Source of the DNA: Olivibacter sp. SDN3
Lineage (GTDB): Bacteria > Bacteroidota > Bacteroidia > Sphingobacteriales > Sphingobacteriaceae
DNA: 64,000 bases
Assembly (NCBI RefSeq): GCF_014334135.1
Contig: NZ_CP060497.1
Coordinates: forward strand, 1,550,001-1,614,000
Reading direction: 5' to 3'
The notes under the pieces were generated by a model. That model was not told the DNA's origin, did no database searches, and saw only the letters and a program-made list of their open reading frames with translations. Every line of letters starts with the position of its first letter. The first letter of the stretch is position 1. This document shows positions 1 to 8,673 of the stretch, piece by piece. The translations under genes were made by a program, and so were the position numbers.

Positions 1-1
1 G

Positions 2-991
2 CAAGCAGGTAATCCAGATTATAAAAGTACTACTAGAGATGTCAAGAGAATTTTAGACACCTTAAAGCAGGAAGAAGTAGACGGTGTGCTAATGGATTTA
101 AGGGCAAACGGAGGAGGTTCGTTGATTGAGGCTGTTGAGTTGACGGGACTGTTTATCAAATCGGGCCCAGTTGTTCAGGTGCGCGATCCTAATAACCGCG
201 TTGAAGTAAATAGAGATGATGATGAAACAATCAGTTGGGAAGGACCACTTGGAGTGATGATTGATCGCTTCAGTGCTTCTGCTTCTGAAATTTTTGCTGC
301 TGCTATTCAGGATTATGGCAGAGGCGTTATTCTTGGTACACAATCTTATGGCAAGGGCACGGTACAGAGTGCCGTGGCTATGGATCAGTTTATCAGTAGA
401 GCGGACAGACTCTTATTAAGTGCACGAACTAAATCAGATTCTAATATAGACGAAAGTATGCCACAAGGGGCTCCTACGTTCGGGCAAATCAATTTTACTA
501 CGTTTAAATTTTATAGGGTTAATGGAAGTAGTACGCAGCATAAAGGGGTAACACCAGATATCGAGTTTCCCATGATTTACACAGCCGATAAATTTGGGGA
601 GAGTTCAGAGAAAGCTGCATTGCCCTGGGATCATATAAAGTCATCGACGTATAATCAGTATGCAGATCTTGTTGCCATTAACCAGACCTTAAAAGATAGG
701 CATGATGAGCGGATGAAAACTTCTGCTGAATATAAGTATCTTTTGGAGGATATTGAGCTGTTCAGAAAGCGTGAAGGAGAAACATCTATCACGCTACAGG
801 AAGACAAGTTGAAAGAAGAGCGAGATGAACAGGATATAAGAAATAGAGCACGTGTAAACGCTCGTCGAAAATTGAGGGGACTCCCTGAAATTAAAAAAGG
901 AGAGCCTCTGCCAAGGTCAGAAAACGATTTTATTCAAGAGGAAAGTTTGAATGTAATGGCTGACTTTATTTCTGCTAAACAAGAATCCTAA
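2..991 (+). CDS. prc: Carboxy-terminal (tail-specific) protease Prc, 3' part only
   Basis: The gene enters from the left edge; the reading frame is open from base 2, so the N-terminus and any PDZ domain lie outside the window. The visible part has the S41 protease core: a DLRANGGG strand, the FSASASEIF serine motif and the SYGKGTVQ lysine motif, which together form the Ser-Lys dyad. The following LPWDHIK segment and charged C-terminal region match the extra C-terminal domain of Prc/Tsp proteases and are absent from short CtpA proteins. The family degrades misfolded or tagged periplasmic proteins and trims envelope lipoproteins. A strong hairpin follows the stop. Confidence 0.9.
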   Translation, partial: QAGNPDYKSTTRDVKRILDTLKQEEVDGVLMDLRANGGGSLIEAVELTGLFIKSGPVVQVRDPNNRVEVNRDDDETISWEGPLGVMIDRFSASASEIFAAAIQDYGRGVILGTQSYGKGTVQSAVAMDQFISRADRLLLSARTKSDSNIDESMPQGAPTFGQINFTTFKFYRVNGSSTQHKGVTPDIEFPMIYTADKFGESSEKAALPWDHIKSSTYNQYADLVAINQTLKDRHDERMKTSAEYKYLLEDIELFRKREGETSITLQEDKLKEERDEQDIRNRARVNARRKLRGLPEIKKGEPLPRSENDFIQEESLNVMADFISAKQES

Positions 992-1008
992 CATCTTTTT
1001 ATGAAGGT

Positions 1009-1050
1009 GATAAAGCCGCTAGACCCTATGTTTAGCGGCTTTATCTTGTC
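1009..1050 (+). terminator. Rho-independent terminator after prc
   Basis: A perfect 12-bp stem, GATAAAGCCGCT (1009-1020) with AGCGGCTTTATC (1034-1045), has a 13-nt loop. It sits 17 nt after the prc stop and before the nitroreductase start. The T-tract is short. Confidence 0.8.
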
Positions 1051-1069
1051 ATAACGAAAGTAAAACAAA

Positions 1070-1642
1070 ATGCAAAAGGAAGAGATTATATTAAATCATA
1101 TAAAGCACCGCAGAAGTATATTTCCTGCGAGTTATAATACGAAGGAAATTGCTAGACAGGATCTTTTTGAAATCATTCAGGCAGCAACATATGCACCTAC
1201 TCATAAACTTACGCAACCGTGGCGGTTTATGGTGTTTAATGGTGCGGGGCTGATTAAATTGGCAGATTTAATGGCTAATTTTTATAAGAAAAATACGCCC
1301 CCCGATCAATTCCTTCAGAAAAAGTATGACGTTACCAAAGAAAAAATTCTTCGTTCGGCGGCAGTTATCGCGATCAATATTCATTATAGCGGGCTTGTTC
1401 CAAAGTGGGAAGAAGTTGCTGCAGTTGGGGCTGCTGTACAAAATTTGTGGCTGGCCGCAGCAGCTAAGGAAATAGGAGGTTATTGGAGTACCCCCAATAG
1501 TATAAAAAACTTGAAAGAACCCTTTAAGTTAAGCGCTAACGAAGAATGTTTAGGGTTGTTTTATCTTGGCTATCATCAAGAAAAGGATCGGGAAGCCTTA
1601 CGGGAACCAACTGAAACAAAAATTATTTGGGTAGAAGAATAA
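1070..1642 (+). CDS. Nitroreductase family protein
   Basis: The 190-residue protein starts with the HRRSIF motif and an APTHKLTQPWRF segment typical of FMN-dependent nitroreductases of the small YdjA-like subgroup. A central AAVGAAVQNLWLAA helix and GGYWSTP segment complete the fold. Members bind FMN as homodimers and use NAD(P)H to reduce nitro compounds, quinones or related substrates; the natural substrate cannot be told from sequence. It stands alone between the prc terminator and a convergent gene, so context gives no pathway. Confidence 0.85.
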   Translation: MQKEEIILNHIKHRRSIFPASYNTKEIARQDLFEIIQAATYAPTHKLTQPWRFMVFNGAGLIKLADLMANFYKKNTPPDQFLQKKYDVTKEKILRSAAVIAINIHYSGLVPKWEEVAAVGAAVQNLWLAAAAKEIGGYWSTPNSIKNLKEPFKLSANEECLGLFYLGYHQEKDREALREPTETKIIWVEE

Positions 1643-1662
1643 ATGGCAGGAGCAAAGTCCGG

Positions 1663-2304
1663 TCATTTTTTACGGCTTTTATTCCCTTGTGAAATTTGAT
1701 TGATAAAGTTAGCCCATGCAAGAGGGCTAAATAGAGCATTAGAGTGGCGTTGGTTAGTTACTTTATTACTTAGACCAATATGCCGGTTAACTGCGTCCAT
1801 GTTTTGGATCTCTGCTGCATTACGAGGAACGTCTCTCGCCATGGCCATTAACGATTCTGTAGAAAGGTTTTTCTGTGCGATAAGGTAGTCGTCATCAGCA
1901 ATTTTAAGGTTCATAAAGTCGTAATTAAATTCATCTATACTTGCCCAAGGATAGATCGTAACAACGGGTAAATCTATGATATGGGATTTCATAGATACCT
2001 TTACCGTGACGCTATTATCAGCAGATTTAGGAACAACAAGCGTCTCAGAAAGATAGCCTACCGCACTTAACCTAATCGTGTCTCCTTCGTGTGCTACAAA
2101 AGAGAAAAAACCCTGATGGTTTGCATTAAAAATTTGTTCTTGATAAGAATGGTTTGTAAGTGTAACGTACGGAACGGTAATATTCGAGTCCGCATTAAGA
2201 ATGAACCCACTGAATTGCACCAGCTTTCGTTCGGTTTGTTCTTGCCCATAAGCGTTAACCCAAATTCCGAAAAAAATAAGTATGCATATTCCCCAGTTCT
2301 TCAT
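1663..2304 (-). CDS. Secreted protein with carboxypeptidase-regulatory-like (CarboxypepD_reg) domain
   Basis: I place the start at the ATG at 2304, six codons inside the longest frame, which begins with TTG. This gives 213 residues with a clean signal peptide ending ...NAYGQ. Residues about 30-100 form a beta-sandwich of the kind found at the N-terminus of TonB-dependent receptors (VPYVTLTNHSYQEQIFNANHQGFFSF, shown here only as VPYVTLTN and GFFSF). The rest is not recognised. It is probably periplasmic or surface-exposed with no visible catalytic motif. It is convergent with the nitroreductase gene and 65 nt downstream of the NifU-like gene. Confidence 0.6.
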   Translation of the reverse strand: MKNWGICILIFFGIWVNAYGQEQTERKLVQFSGFILNADSNITVPYVTLTNHSYQEQIFNANHQGFFSFVAHEGDTIRLSAVGYLSETLVVPKSADNSVTVKVSMKSHIIDLPVVTIYPWASIDEFNYDFMNLKIADDDYLIAQKNLSTESLMAMARDVPRNAAEIQNMDAVNRHIGLSNKVTNQRHSNALFSPLAWANFINQISQGNKSRKK

Positions 2305-2369
2305 AATGAGTAAAACTACCAAAAACTAAACAGCACCGCCGTTAAATAATGTTAAAAAAGGGAAAGTGC

Positions 2370-2648
2370 TTAGTTAACACGCTGAGGCATAGTTGCATTT
2401 GGATCATCGGCATCAGTAATGTTGAGGGCTTCGACCGCTTTAATTTCTGGTACAGCTTTTTGTATAGCTTGCTCTAGCCCTGCTTTAAAGGTCATAATAC
2501 TCATTGAGCATGATGCGCAAGAGCCTAACAAACGAAGGCGTACTACGTTTTCAGAGGTGATTTCCTCAATCATAACGTTGCCTCCATCTGCCTCTAAGTA
2601 GGGCCTAAGTGTATTTAATGCTTCTTCAACTCTCTCCTGTAAACTCAT
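2370..2648 (-). CDS. NifU-like C-terminal domain protein (Fe-S scaffold/carrier)
   Basis: The 92-residue protein is essentially one NifU C-terminal domain (Nfu type). It has the conserved LRPYLEADGGNV segment and the GSCASCSMS motif whose CxxC (C44, C47) holds a labile Fe-S cluster in this family. It follows the mrp gene on the same strand after 64 nt, so the two probably form one Fe-S cluster delivery operon. Family members pass [4Fe-4S] clusters to apo-proteins. The C-terminal tail after residue 80 is not part of the domain. Confidence 0.9.
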   Translation of the reverse strand: MSLQERVEEALNTLRPYLEADGGNVMIEEITSENVVRLRLLGSCASCSMSIMTFKAGLEQAIQKAVPEIKAVEALNITDADDPNATMPQRVN

Positions 2649-2712
2649 AACCTTATTTGGTTTTAAATAGACGTAAAGATACTAAAAAAAACTATAGTAT
2701 AAAAAAAGCTAA

Positions 2713-3783
2713 TTAGGCCTTTATTATATTATTATTAAGTAATGATAGTTGCTGCGCAACTTTTTCTGCAATGCTTAAAAATTCTTTAGATATCTTTTCA
2801 TCTTCATCCGTCACTATGGGATAACCATTGTCACCCGCATCACTAATGCTTTTTATCAAAGGAAGCTCTCCCAAAAAGGGTGCTTCAACCTGTTCCGCCA
2901 GACGTTTGCCGCCGTCTTTTCCGAAAATATAATACTTGTTATTAGGAAGTTCAGCCGGAGTGAAATAAGCCATATTCTCAATAATACCTAAAATAGGAAT
3001 ATTAATCGTGTTCATCATAAACATAGCAATACCTTTCTGTGTGTCGGCTAAGGCTACATTTTGTGGAGTCGTTACAATTACGGCTCCCGCAACAGGATAA
3101 TTCTGAGCCACAGTGATATGTACATCTCCCGTGCCTGGAGGTAAATCAACAATTAGATAATCTAACTCGCCCCAATCAGCATCGTTAAAAAGCTGTTTAA
3201 TAGCAGCACTTACCATAGGGCCTCGCCAGGGTATGGGCTGGTTAGGATCCGTGAAGAAACCGATAGAAAGCAGTTTTATGCCGAACTTTTCAATAGGTTG
3301 AATCTGTGTTTTACCATCTTCCGTTTTGATCGCTTTTGGTCGAGCTCCCTCCACACCGAACATCATCGGTAAAGAAGGCCCATAAATATCAGCGTCCAGT
3401 AAACCGGTTTTGGCCCCTTTTAACTGAAGCGCCAAGGCTAAATTTGCTGCGACAGTAGACTTTCCAACTCCCCCTTTACCAGAAGCTACCAACACAATAT
3501 TTTTTATGTTATCGAGCTGTGTGTTTGATTGCGAACGAACTTGCGCTGTCATGTTAATGACAACGCCAATGTTCTTATCAACAAAATGAGCTATAGCATT
3601 ACGGCAAGCATGCTCGATATGATCTTTCATAGGACAAGCCGGAGTCGTAAGCTCAACGTTAAAACTGATTTTGTTTGGGGTAATTTCAATATCCTTAATC
3701 ATGTTCAGGGTAACCAAATCCTTCTTTAAATCTGGATCCTCAACAAAACTCAAAGCATGTAATACCTGTTCTCTAGTAATCAT
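2713..3783 (-). CDS. mrp: Mrp/ApbC-family ATPase, Fe-S cluster carrier
   Basis: I choose the ATG at 3783 (MITREQVL, 356 residues), which matches usual family starts; an in-frame ATG lies 36 nt upstream. Residues 1-85 form a MIP18/DUF59 domain with the conserved TTPACPMKD motif (C50). Then comes a P-loop NTPase with a deviant Walker A (SGKGGVGKST, residues 101-110) and a LPPGTGD switch. The CxxC that carries the bridging Fe-S cluster in enteric ApbC is absent: the ENMAYFTP stretch has no cysteines. Co-orientation with the NifU-like gene supports a role in Fe-S maturation. Confidence 0.9.
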   Translation of the reverse strand: MITREQVLHALSFVEDPDLKKDLVTLNMIKDIEITPNKISFNVELTTPACPMKDHIEHACRNAIAHFVDKNIGVVINMTAQVRSQSNTQLDNIKNIVLVASGKGGVGKSTVAANLALALQLKGAKTGLLDADIYGPSLPMMFGVEGARPKAIKTEDGKTQIQPIEKFGIKLLSIGFFTDPNQPIPWRGPMVSAAIKQLFNDADWGELDYLIVDLPPGTGDVHITVAQNYPVAGAVIVTTPQNVALADTQKGIAMFMMNTINIPILGIIENMAYFTPAELPNNKYYIFGKDGGKRLAEQVEAPFLGELPLIKSISDAGDNGYPIVTDEDEKISKEFLSIAEKVAQQLSLLNNNIIKA

Positions 3784-3800
3784 CAACAATCTATTTGTTG

Positions 3801-3808
3801 CAAAAATA
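3801..3808 (-). promoter_or_regulatory. Candidate -7 element of the mrp promoter
   Basis: The minus strand reads TATTTTTG, matching TAnnTTTG. It would give a leader of about 10 nt before the ATG at 3783 and argues against the upstream ATG at 3819. No convincing -33 TTG is present. Confidence 0.4.
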
Positions 3809-3911
3809 ACAAATAGCATGTATAATTTGATGTATGAGGTTTTTTTACCAGGTAATTCTACATTGCGTAAACAAATGGATTAACAGAAGTCCATTATACT
3901 TAAAATAATAT

Positions 3912-3919
3912 TACTTTTG
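3912..3919 (+). promoter_or_regulatory. Candidate -7 element upstream of the GT51 gene
   Basis: TACTTTTG matches the Bacteroidota TAnnTTTG consensus 22 nt before the ATG at 3942. A TTG at the expected -33 distance was not found, so the promoter may be weak or assisted. Confidence 0.45.
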
Positions 3920-3941
3920 ATTAGCAGTTATGAGTTGAAGC

Positions 3942-5993
3942 ATGATGATAAAAGAGTATCTTAAAAAGATAAACCCCCGTCACTTAAAAGTATTAGCTTA
4001 CGTGCTTGGAGGAGTGTTGATCGTTTTACTTGTCACAGGCATAGTAGTTTATAACAAACGTGAAAGGTTATTGGCTGAAGCTATTGAGCGAGTAAAAACA
4101 AAGGCAAAGAAGGAGTACGATCTTAATGTGTCGATTGAAAAAGCGTATTTCTCCGGCATGAATAAGGTAACGCTGGAAAACATTGCAGCTAAACCAGAAC
4201 AAGGAGAGCAACTGCTTTCAATTGCTTATTTGGAAGTGGGAGTGAAACCTTTGCCATTATTGGCCGGTAATGTCAAAATAGCAGCATTAAATGTACACGA
4301 CGGTAAACTTTCATTTGTTAAGCGAGACAGTGTCAGTAATTATGGTTTTCTTTTTAACGAAAAGTCAACCGATACGATCAGCAATCAACCTACATCAAAG
4401 ATGAATCTCGCCGAACTGGCAGATAGAGTTTTAAACAGCGTGCTTTATAAGATTCCTGAAAACATGAAATTGAGGCATTTTGAAAACAGCTACGAAGATG
4501 ATAGCACGAAACAGACAATAGCCATACCCGAAGCGTCAATCATCAATGGGAGATTGTCGTCTACGATTAATATCAACGATAACGAAGCCACGTGGCACGC
4601 CGTTGGTAATTTAAATCCAGACAGAAAACAACTACATTTTAAATTATATGCAGAAGGAACTCCGGTTGAATTACCCTTGTTCAATAGAAAATTCGGTCTA
4701 AAACTTCGCTTTGATACTTTAGAGACAGACCTAAGAAATGTATCCTTAAAAGGCGGTGAGTTAAATGTAGAAGGGGGTTGGGCTGTAAAAAACCTGGTAC
4801 TAAACCACTGGAGAATTTCAGATCATGATATCGTAGTGTCAAACGGGCTGATGAATGCTGTCGTACTCATTGGTGACGATTATATTGGCTTAGATCCGAA
4901 GACTGAAATACAGGTAAAGGAATTAAAGGCACATCCTTATGGCAAGGTTGGGCTTAAACCCAATAGAACAATTGCCTTTGGAATAGAAATGCCCGAGATA
5001 GAAGCACAAGAGATGTTTGATGCTTTTCCGAAAGGGATGTTTGATAATTTGGAAGGTATCAGAGTGTCTGGGAAGTTGAAATATGATCTCGACTTCTACG
5101 TTGACCTTGATAATCCAGATAGTGTAAAGCTGACAGCAGGCATGCAGAAGAAAGATTTTCGAATAAATTCTTGGGGTAGAACGAATTTAGCTAAGATAAA
5201 CACACCGTTCACTTATACACCCTACGAGGATGGTAAAGCGATGCGTAGCATTGAAGTTGGACCGCGCAATCCTAACTTTACCCCAATTAATGAAGTTTCA
5301 TCCCACTTAAAAAATGCTATCCTCACGGCAGAGGACCCTTCTTTTTTTAGCCATAAGGGATTTGTTGAAGACGCGTTCAGGGCGTCTATTGCGACAAATA
5401 TAAAAGCAAAAGCCTTTAGAAGAGGGGGGAGTACCATCTCCATGCAACTTGTAAAAAATGCTTATTTAGGGAGGGAAAAAACACTTGCACGTAAGATAGA
5501 GGAGATATTAATGGTGTGGTTAATAGAAAATAATCAAGTAGTTAGCAAACAGCGAATGTTTGAAGTGTATTTAAACATCATCGAATGGGGACGTAATGTT
5601 TATGGTATTGGAGAAGCAGCTAGGTATTATTTTAACAAAACGCCATCTCAATTAAACTTAGGTGAAAGTATTTACTTGGCCAGTATTGTTCCCAAGCCAA
5701 AAACAGGGTTATATCCTTTTCAATACGACGGACAGTTAAAACCATATTTGAGCGGGTATTTTCGACTTATTGGGGGAATAATGGCTAGACGGGGATTGAT
5801 TGAAAGGGATAGTAGCAGCTATGGTTTTTACGGTGTTCGCCTGAAAGAGTCATTAAGGCCGGCCAGACCGGATACCTTACAGGTTGATACCGCTAAAAGT
5901 ATAGATATCGAGACCGAATTTGAAGAGACGAAAAGCTTTATTGAACGGCTGTTTGGTGGAGGGAAAAAGGAAGAAAATGAAGAAGATAACTAA
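3942..5993 (+). CDS. Membrane-anchored GT51 peptidoglycan transglycosylase with long N-terminal extension
   Basis: The protein has 683 residues with one transmembrane helix near residues 17-38. About 400 residues follow with the repetitive beta-rich look of AsmA/DUF748-like proteins. The C-terminal part (about 450-630) is a GT51 glycosyltransferase: LTAEDPSFFSHKG carries the catalytic glutamate (E464), followed by RRGGSTISMQLVKN and EVYLNIIEWG motifs. There is no penicillin-binding transpeptidase domain, so it would polymerise lipid II glycan without cross-linking. The usual monofunctional MtgA is about 240 residues, so the large extension is notable. hpt follows after 16 nt. Confidence 0.85.
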   Translation: MMIKEYLKKINPRHLKVLAYVLGGVLIVLLVTGIVVYNKRERLLAEAIERVKTKAKKEYDLNVSIEKAYFSGMNKVTLENIAAKPEQGEQLLSIAYLEVGVKPLPLLAGNVKIAALNVHDGKLSFVKRDSVSNYGFLFNEKSTDTISNQPTSKMNLAELADRVLNSVLYKIPENMKLRHFENSYEDDSTKQTIAIPEASIINGRLSSTININDNEATWHAVGNLNPDRKQLHFKLYAEGTPVELPLFNRKFGLKLRFDTLETDLRNVSLKGGELNVEGGWAVKNLVLNHWRISDHDIVVSNGLMNAVVLIGDDYIGLDPKTEIQVKELKAHPYGKVGLKPNRTIAFGIEMPEIEAQEMFDAFPKGMFDNLEGIRVSGKLKYDLDFYVDLDNPDSVKLTAGMQKKDFRINSWGRTNLAKINTPFTYTPYEDGKAMRSIEVGPRNPNFTPINEVSSHLKNAILTAEDPSFFSHKGFVEDAFRASIATNIKAKAFRRGGSTISMQLVKNAYLGREKTLARKIEEILMVWLIENNQVVSKQRMFEVYLNIIEWGRNVYGIGEAARYYFNKTPSQLNLGESIYLASIVPKPKTGLYPFQYDGQLKPYLSGYFRLIGGIMARRGLIERDSSSYGFYGVRLKESLRPARPDTLQVDTAKSIDIETEFEETKSFIERLFGGGKKEENEEDN

Positions 5994-6009
5994 TAATTTC
6001 AGAGAATAG

Positions 6010-6543
6010 ATGAAGATACAGATAGACCACAAAGATTTCGAGTTAATGATTGATCATGAACAGGTGAAGAAGAAGCTGCGGTTAATCGGTATTCAGTTAA
6101 ACGTTGCTTATGAAAAACGGGTGCCTGTTTTTGTTGGAATCTTGAACGGATGCTTCATGTTTATGGCAGACTTGATGAAACAGGTACATATTGCCTCGGA
6201 AGTGTGTTTTATAAAAATGGCGTCTTATGAGGGAGATCGGAGAGCGGATACGGTAAAAAGTGTAATTGGCCTGAATACAAGTTTAAAAGGGCGAGAAGTT
6301 ATCATAATAGAGGATATCATTGATAGTGGAAATACACTCAGAAAAGTAATAGATCTTATTAAAAAAGAAAAACCTGCTTCGATCGCAGTATGTACTTTAC
6401 TCTTGAAACCTGATGCCGTACAACATGATTTTGAAGAAATAGCATATGTTGGTTTTGAAATAGAAAACGATTTTGTAGTAGGTTACGGTCTCGATTATAA
6501 TGGGTTGGCACGTAATCTGAAAGATATTTATCGTGCAGTGTAA
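6010..6543 (+). CDS. hpt: Hypoxanthine phosphoribosyltransferase
   Basis: The 177-residue protein has the PRPP-binding signature EVIIIEDIIDSGNTL and the FVVGYGLDYNGLARN purine-site segment of bacterial Hpt enzymes. It converts hypoxanthine (and often guanine) plus PRPP to IMP or GMP in cytoplasmic purine salvage. It begins 16 nt after the transglycosylase gene and may be co-transcribed with it. The 268 nt before psd contain no gene I can support. Confidence 0.93.
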   Translation: MKIQIDHKDFELMIDHEQVKKKLRLIGIQLNVAYEKRVPVFVGILNGCFMFMADLMKQVHIASEVCFIKMASYEGDRRADTVKSVIGLNTSLKGREVIIIEDIIDSGNTLRKVIDLIKKEKPASIAVCTLLLKPDAVQHDFEEIAYVGFEIENDFVVGYGLDYNGLARNLKDIYRAV

Positions 6544-6811
6544 GTAAACGGTTGAAGTAATTGTTGCTGGTGATTTAAACCGTTGGCTATAAGTGTTTTA
6601 GAAGGAAAAATCTATTGAATTAACAGTAAAAGATAATAAGAAACAACAAGCAATAAATTTTATGCTGAGAAAAAAATATACTAAGTTTGTAGCAAAAAAT
6701 AAGTACATCGGCCAGAATAGGTATGTATAGCCTGAGGAAAAGATAGATCAATAATACCTAACCATTTGAAAGGGCTTGTGTTAAATAAGAGCATACGAAA
6801 AATATTTACGA

Positions 6812-7471
6812 ATGAAATTCCATAAAGAAGGTTATACTACACTAGCATTATCAATATTATTTGTGTTTGTTTTAAACGCATCGATACATTTTTTCTTTTC
6901 AGAGCATACGGTGCTTACATGGTTTGGATATATTGTTTCTTTTGTGTTACTGGTAACCATCATTCAATTTTTTAGAAGCCCTGTTCGTAAAGTTGATGCA
7001 AGTGAACAGAAAATATTATGTCCTGCCGATGGAAAAGTTGTCGTAATAGAAGAAACAGAGGAAACGGAATATTTTAATGATAGAAGGTTACAGGTGTCTA
7101 TATTTATGTCGCCTATTAATGTGCATAGTAACAGGAGCCCTATTTCGGGAATTGTTAAGTTTTTCAAATATCATCCGGGTAAGTACCTTATGGCATGGAA
7201 CCCTAAATCGTCAACGCTCAATGAACGTACCACGATCGTTGTTCGGCATGCGTTGGGAGTAGATGTTTTATTTAGGCAGATAGCGGGCGCATTAGCTAGA
7301 AGGATAGTATGGTATGTGGAAGAAGGAAGAGAAGTGAAGCAAGGGGAAGAGTTTGGGTTTATAAAATTTGGGTCGAGGGTTGATGTGTTTTTGCCTATTG
7401 GCACTAAAGTGAAGATCAAACTGGGAGATAAGGTAAAGGGGGGAATAACGGTGTTGGGAGAGTTTGAATAG
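6812..7471 (+). CDS. psd: Phosphatidylserine decarboxylase proenzyme (short, type II-like)
   Basis: The 219-residue protein has two N-terminal membrane segments (about 10-28 and 36-54) and the CPADGKV and FMSPINVHSNRSP motifs of Psd enzymes. The self-cleavage site is FIKFGSRVD: cutting between G187 and S188 creates the pyruvoyl prosthetic group on the small alpha subunit. It makes phosphatidylethanolamine from phosphatidylserine at the inner membrane. The short form is typical of Bacteroidota and archaeal-type Psd. No pssA gene is adjacent in this window. Confidence 0.92.
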   Translation: MKFHKEGYTTLALSILFVFVLNASIHFFFSEHTVLTWFGYIVSFVLLVTIIQFFRSPVRKVDASEQKILCPADGKVVVIEETEETEYFNDRRLQVSIFMSPINVHSNRSPISGIVKFFKYHPGKYLMAWNPKSSTLNERTTIVVRHALGVDVLFRQIAGALARRIVWYVEEGREVKQGEEFGFIKFGSRVDVFLPIGTKVKIKLGDKVKGGITVLGEFE

Positions 7472-7533
7472 TACCTCTTGACGATGATGTTCAATAGCAT
7501 GAAAGAGGTTACCCATAGTTCATCAAAATAATT

Positions 7534-8559
7534 ATGCAGTTTAAATTGCTGGTTTCTATTAATGCGCTGATTGTGGCGTTATCGCTAAGCTCGGTAAATT
7601 TTTATTTTCAACACAGTTGGTATTATTTCCTTATAACCTTTGTAATAGCATTTATCTGTAGTTTTTTTGTTTTTTATTACCTTATCGAGCGCTATGTATA
7701 TCGTAAGATAACTTTAATATATAAACTTATACATAACTTAAAATTGGGCAAGGATCTGAAGGATGCGTTGGGAGAACAGCTAAGTGATGATCCAATAAAT
7801 GATGTACAAGAAGAAGTGAAATCATGGGCCCGCGAAAAAAAAATAGAGATAGATGCATTGAAGAGCCAAGAACAGTTCAGAAGAGAGTTTTTGTCAAACA
7901 TATCGCATGAATTTAAAACACCTCTTTTTGCTATTCAGGGGTATCTTGAGGCTGTACAGGACGGGTTGATGTACGAAGAACCCGAAAGAGCTGAAGCCTT
8001 TCTTCAGAAAGCTTCAAATAATATTGATCGCTTAAGTTATCTAATAACGGATTTGGATGAGATCGCTAAATTAGAAAGCGGTGAAATTAAAATCAATTAC
8101 CAGCGCTTTGACCTATCAATGCTTTTACGCGAGGTTATTGAGTCTTTAGAACTCAAAGCGGAAAAACACGATATAGCGTTAGTTTTCAAGCATAAGTATA
8201 ATCACCCTGTTTTTGTGAATGCCGATAAAGAAAAAATCAGACAGGTACTGGTTAACCTTATTAACAACTCATTAAAATATGGCAAAGAGAGAGGTCATAC
8301 TTATATCAAAACTTATGAGCTTCATGATCAAGTGCTTGTGGAAGTAACTGATGATGGAATCGGAATTGAAGAAAAATACTTACCTCGGTTATTTGAACGG
8401 TTTTTTCGAGCAGATAAAAGCAGATCACGACAAATAGGGGGCTCCGGCCTTGGCTTAGCGATTGTCAAGCATATACTTGAGGCCCATCAGCAAACAATTT
8501 CCGTTCGGAGTACGGAGGGGCTGGGCTCGACTTTTGGGTTTACATTGGAAAAAGGCTAA
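7534..8559 (+). CDS. Sensor histidine kinase, PhoR-like
   Basis: The 341-residue protein has two membrane helices within the first 55 residues and almost no periplasmic loop, so it probably senses within the membrane or through partners. The H-box SHEFKTPL has H125. The ATPase domain shows the N box (NLINNSLKYG), G1 (DDGIGI), F (RFFRADKSRS) and G2 (GGSGLGLAI) motifs. No response regulator gene is adjacent. Architecture and position before a phosphate uptake pair with a Pho-box-like repeat suggest it is the phosphate sensor PhoR, but this is inference. Confidence 0.85.
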   Translation: MQFKLLVSINALIVALSLSSVNFYFQHSWYYFLITFVIAFICSFFVFYYLIERYVYRKITLIYKLIHNLKLGKDLKDALGEQLSDDPINDVQEEVKSWAREKKIEIDALKSQEQFRREFLSNISHEFKTPLFAIQGYLEAVQDGLMYEEPERAEAFLQKASNNIDRLSYLITDLDEIAKLESGEIKINYQRFDLSMLLREVIESLELKAEKHDIALVFKHKYNHPVFVNADKEKIRQVLVNLINNSLKYGKERGHTYIKTYELHDQVLVEVTDDGIGIEEKYLPRLFERFFRADKSRSRQIGGSGLGLAIVKHILEAHQQTISVRSTEGLGSTFGFTLEKG

Positions 8560-8617
8560 ATCTAGACTGCTTCTTTGCAGTTACTCAAGTATTGCTTTTT
8601 AAAGAGTTGGCACAAAC

Positions 8618-8639
8618 TTAACATTAAGTTAACATTAAG
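8618..8639 (+). promoter_or_regulatory. Candidate Pho box: perfect tandem 11-bp repeat
   Basis: TTAACATTAAG occurs twice in direct succession (8618-8628 and 8629-8639). The 11-bp period is the spacing at which PhoB/PhoP-type regulators bind, and the TTAACA core resembles the Bacillus PhoP box. It lies directly upstream of a TAnnTTTG element and covers the place where a -33 TTG should be, as expected for an activator-dependent promoter of a phosphate transporter. Confidence 0.65.
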
Positions 8640-8643
8640 GATA

Positions 8644-8651
8644 TACCTTTG
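8644..8651 (+). promoter_or_regulatory. -7 promoter element of the phosphate uptake operon
   Basis: TACCTTTG is an exact match to TAnnTTTG, 22 nt upstream of the DUF47 start codon and 4 nt after the tandem 11-bp repeat. There is no TTG at -33. Confidence 0.65.
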
Positions 8652-8673
8652 CAACATAATTTAATTCAATAAA

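Noticed and set aside
7171-7516. Two antisense frames over psd
   Set aside because: They are shadows of the psd coding strand; the products are low in features and cross the psd stop.
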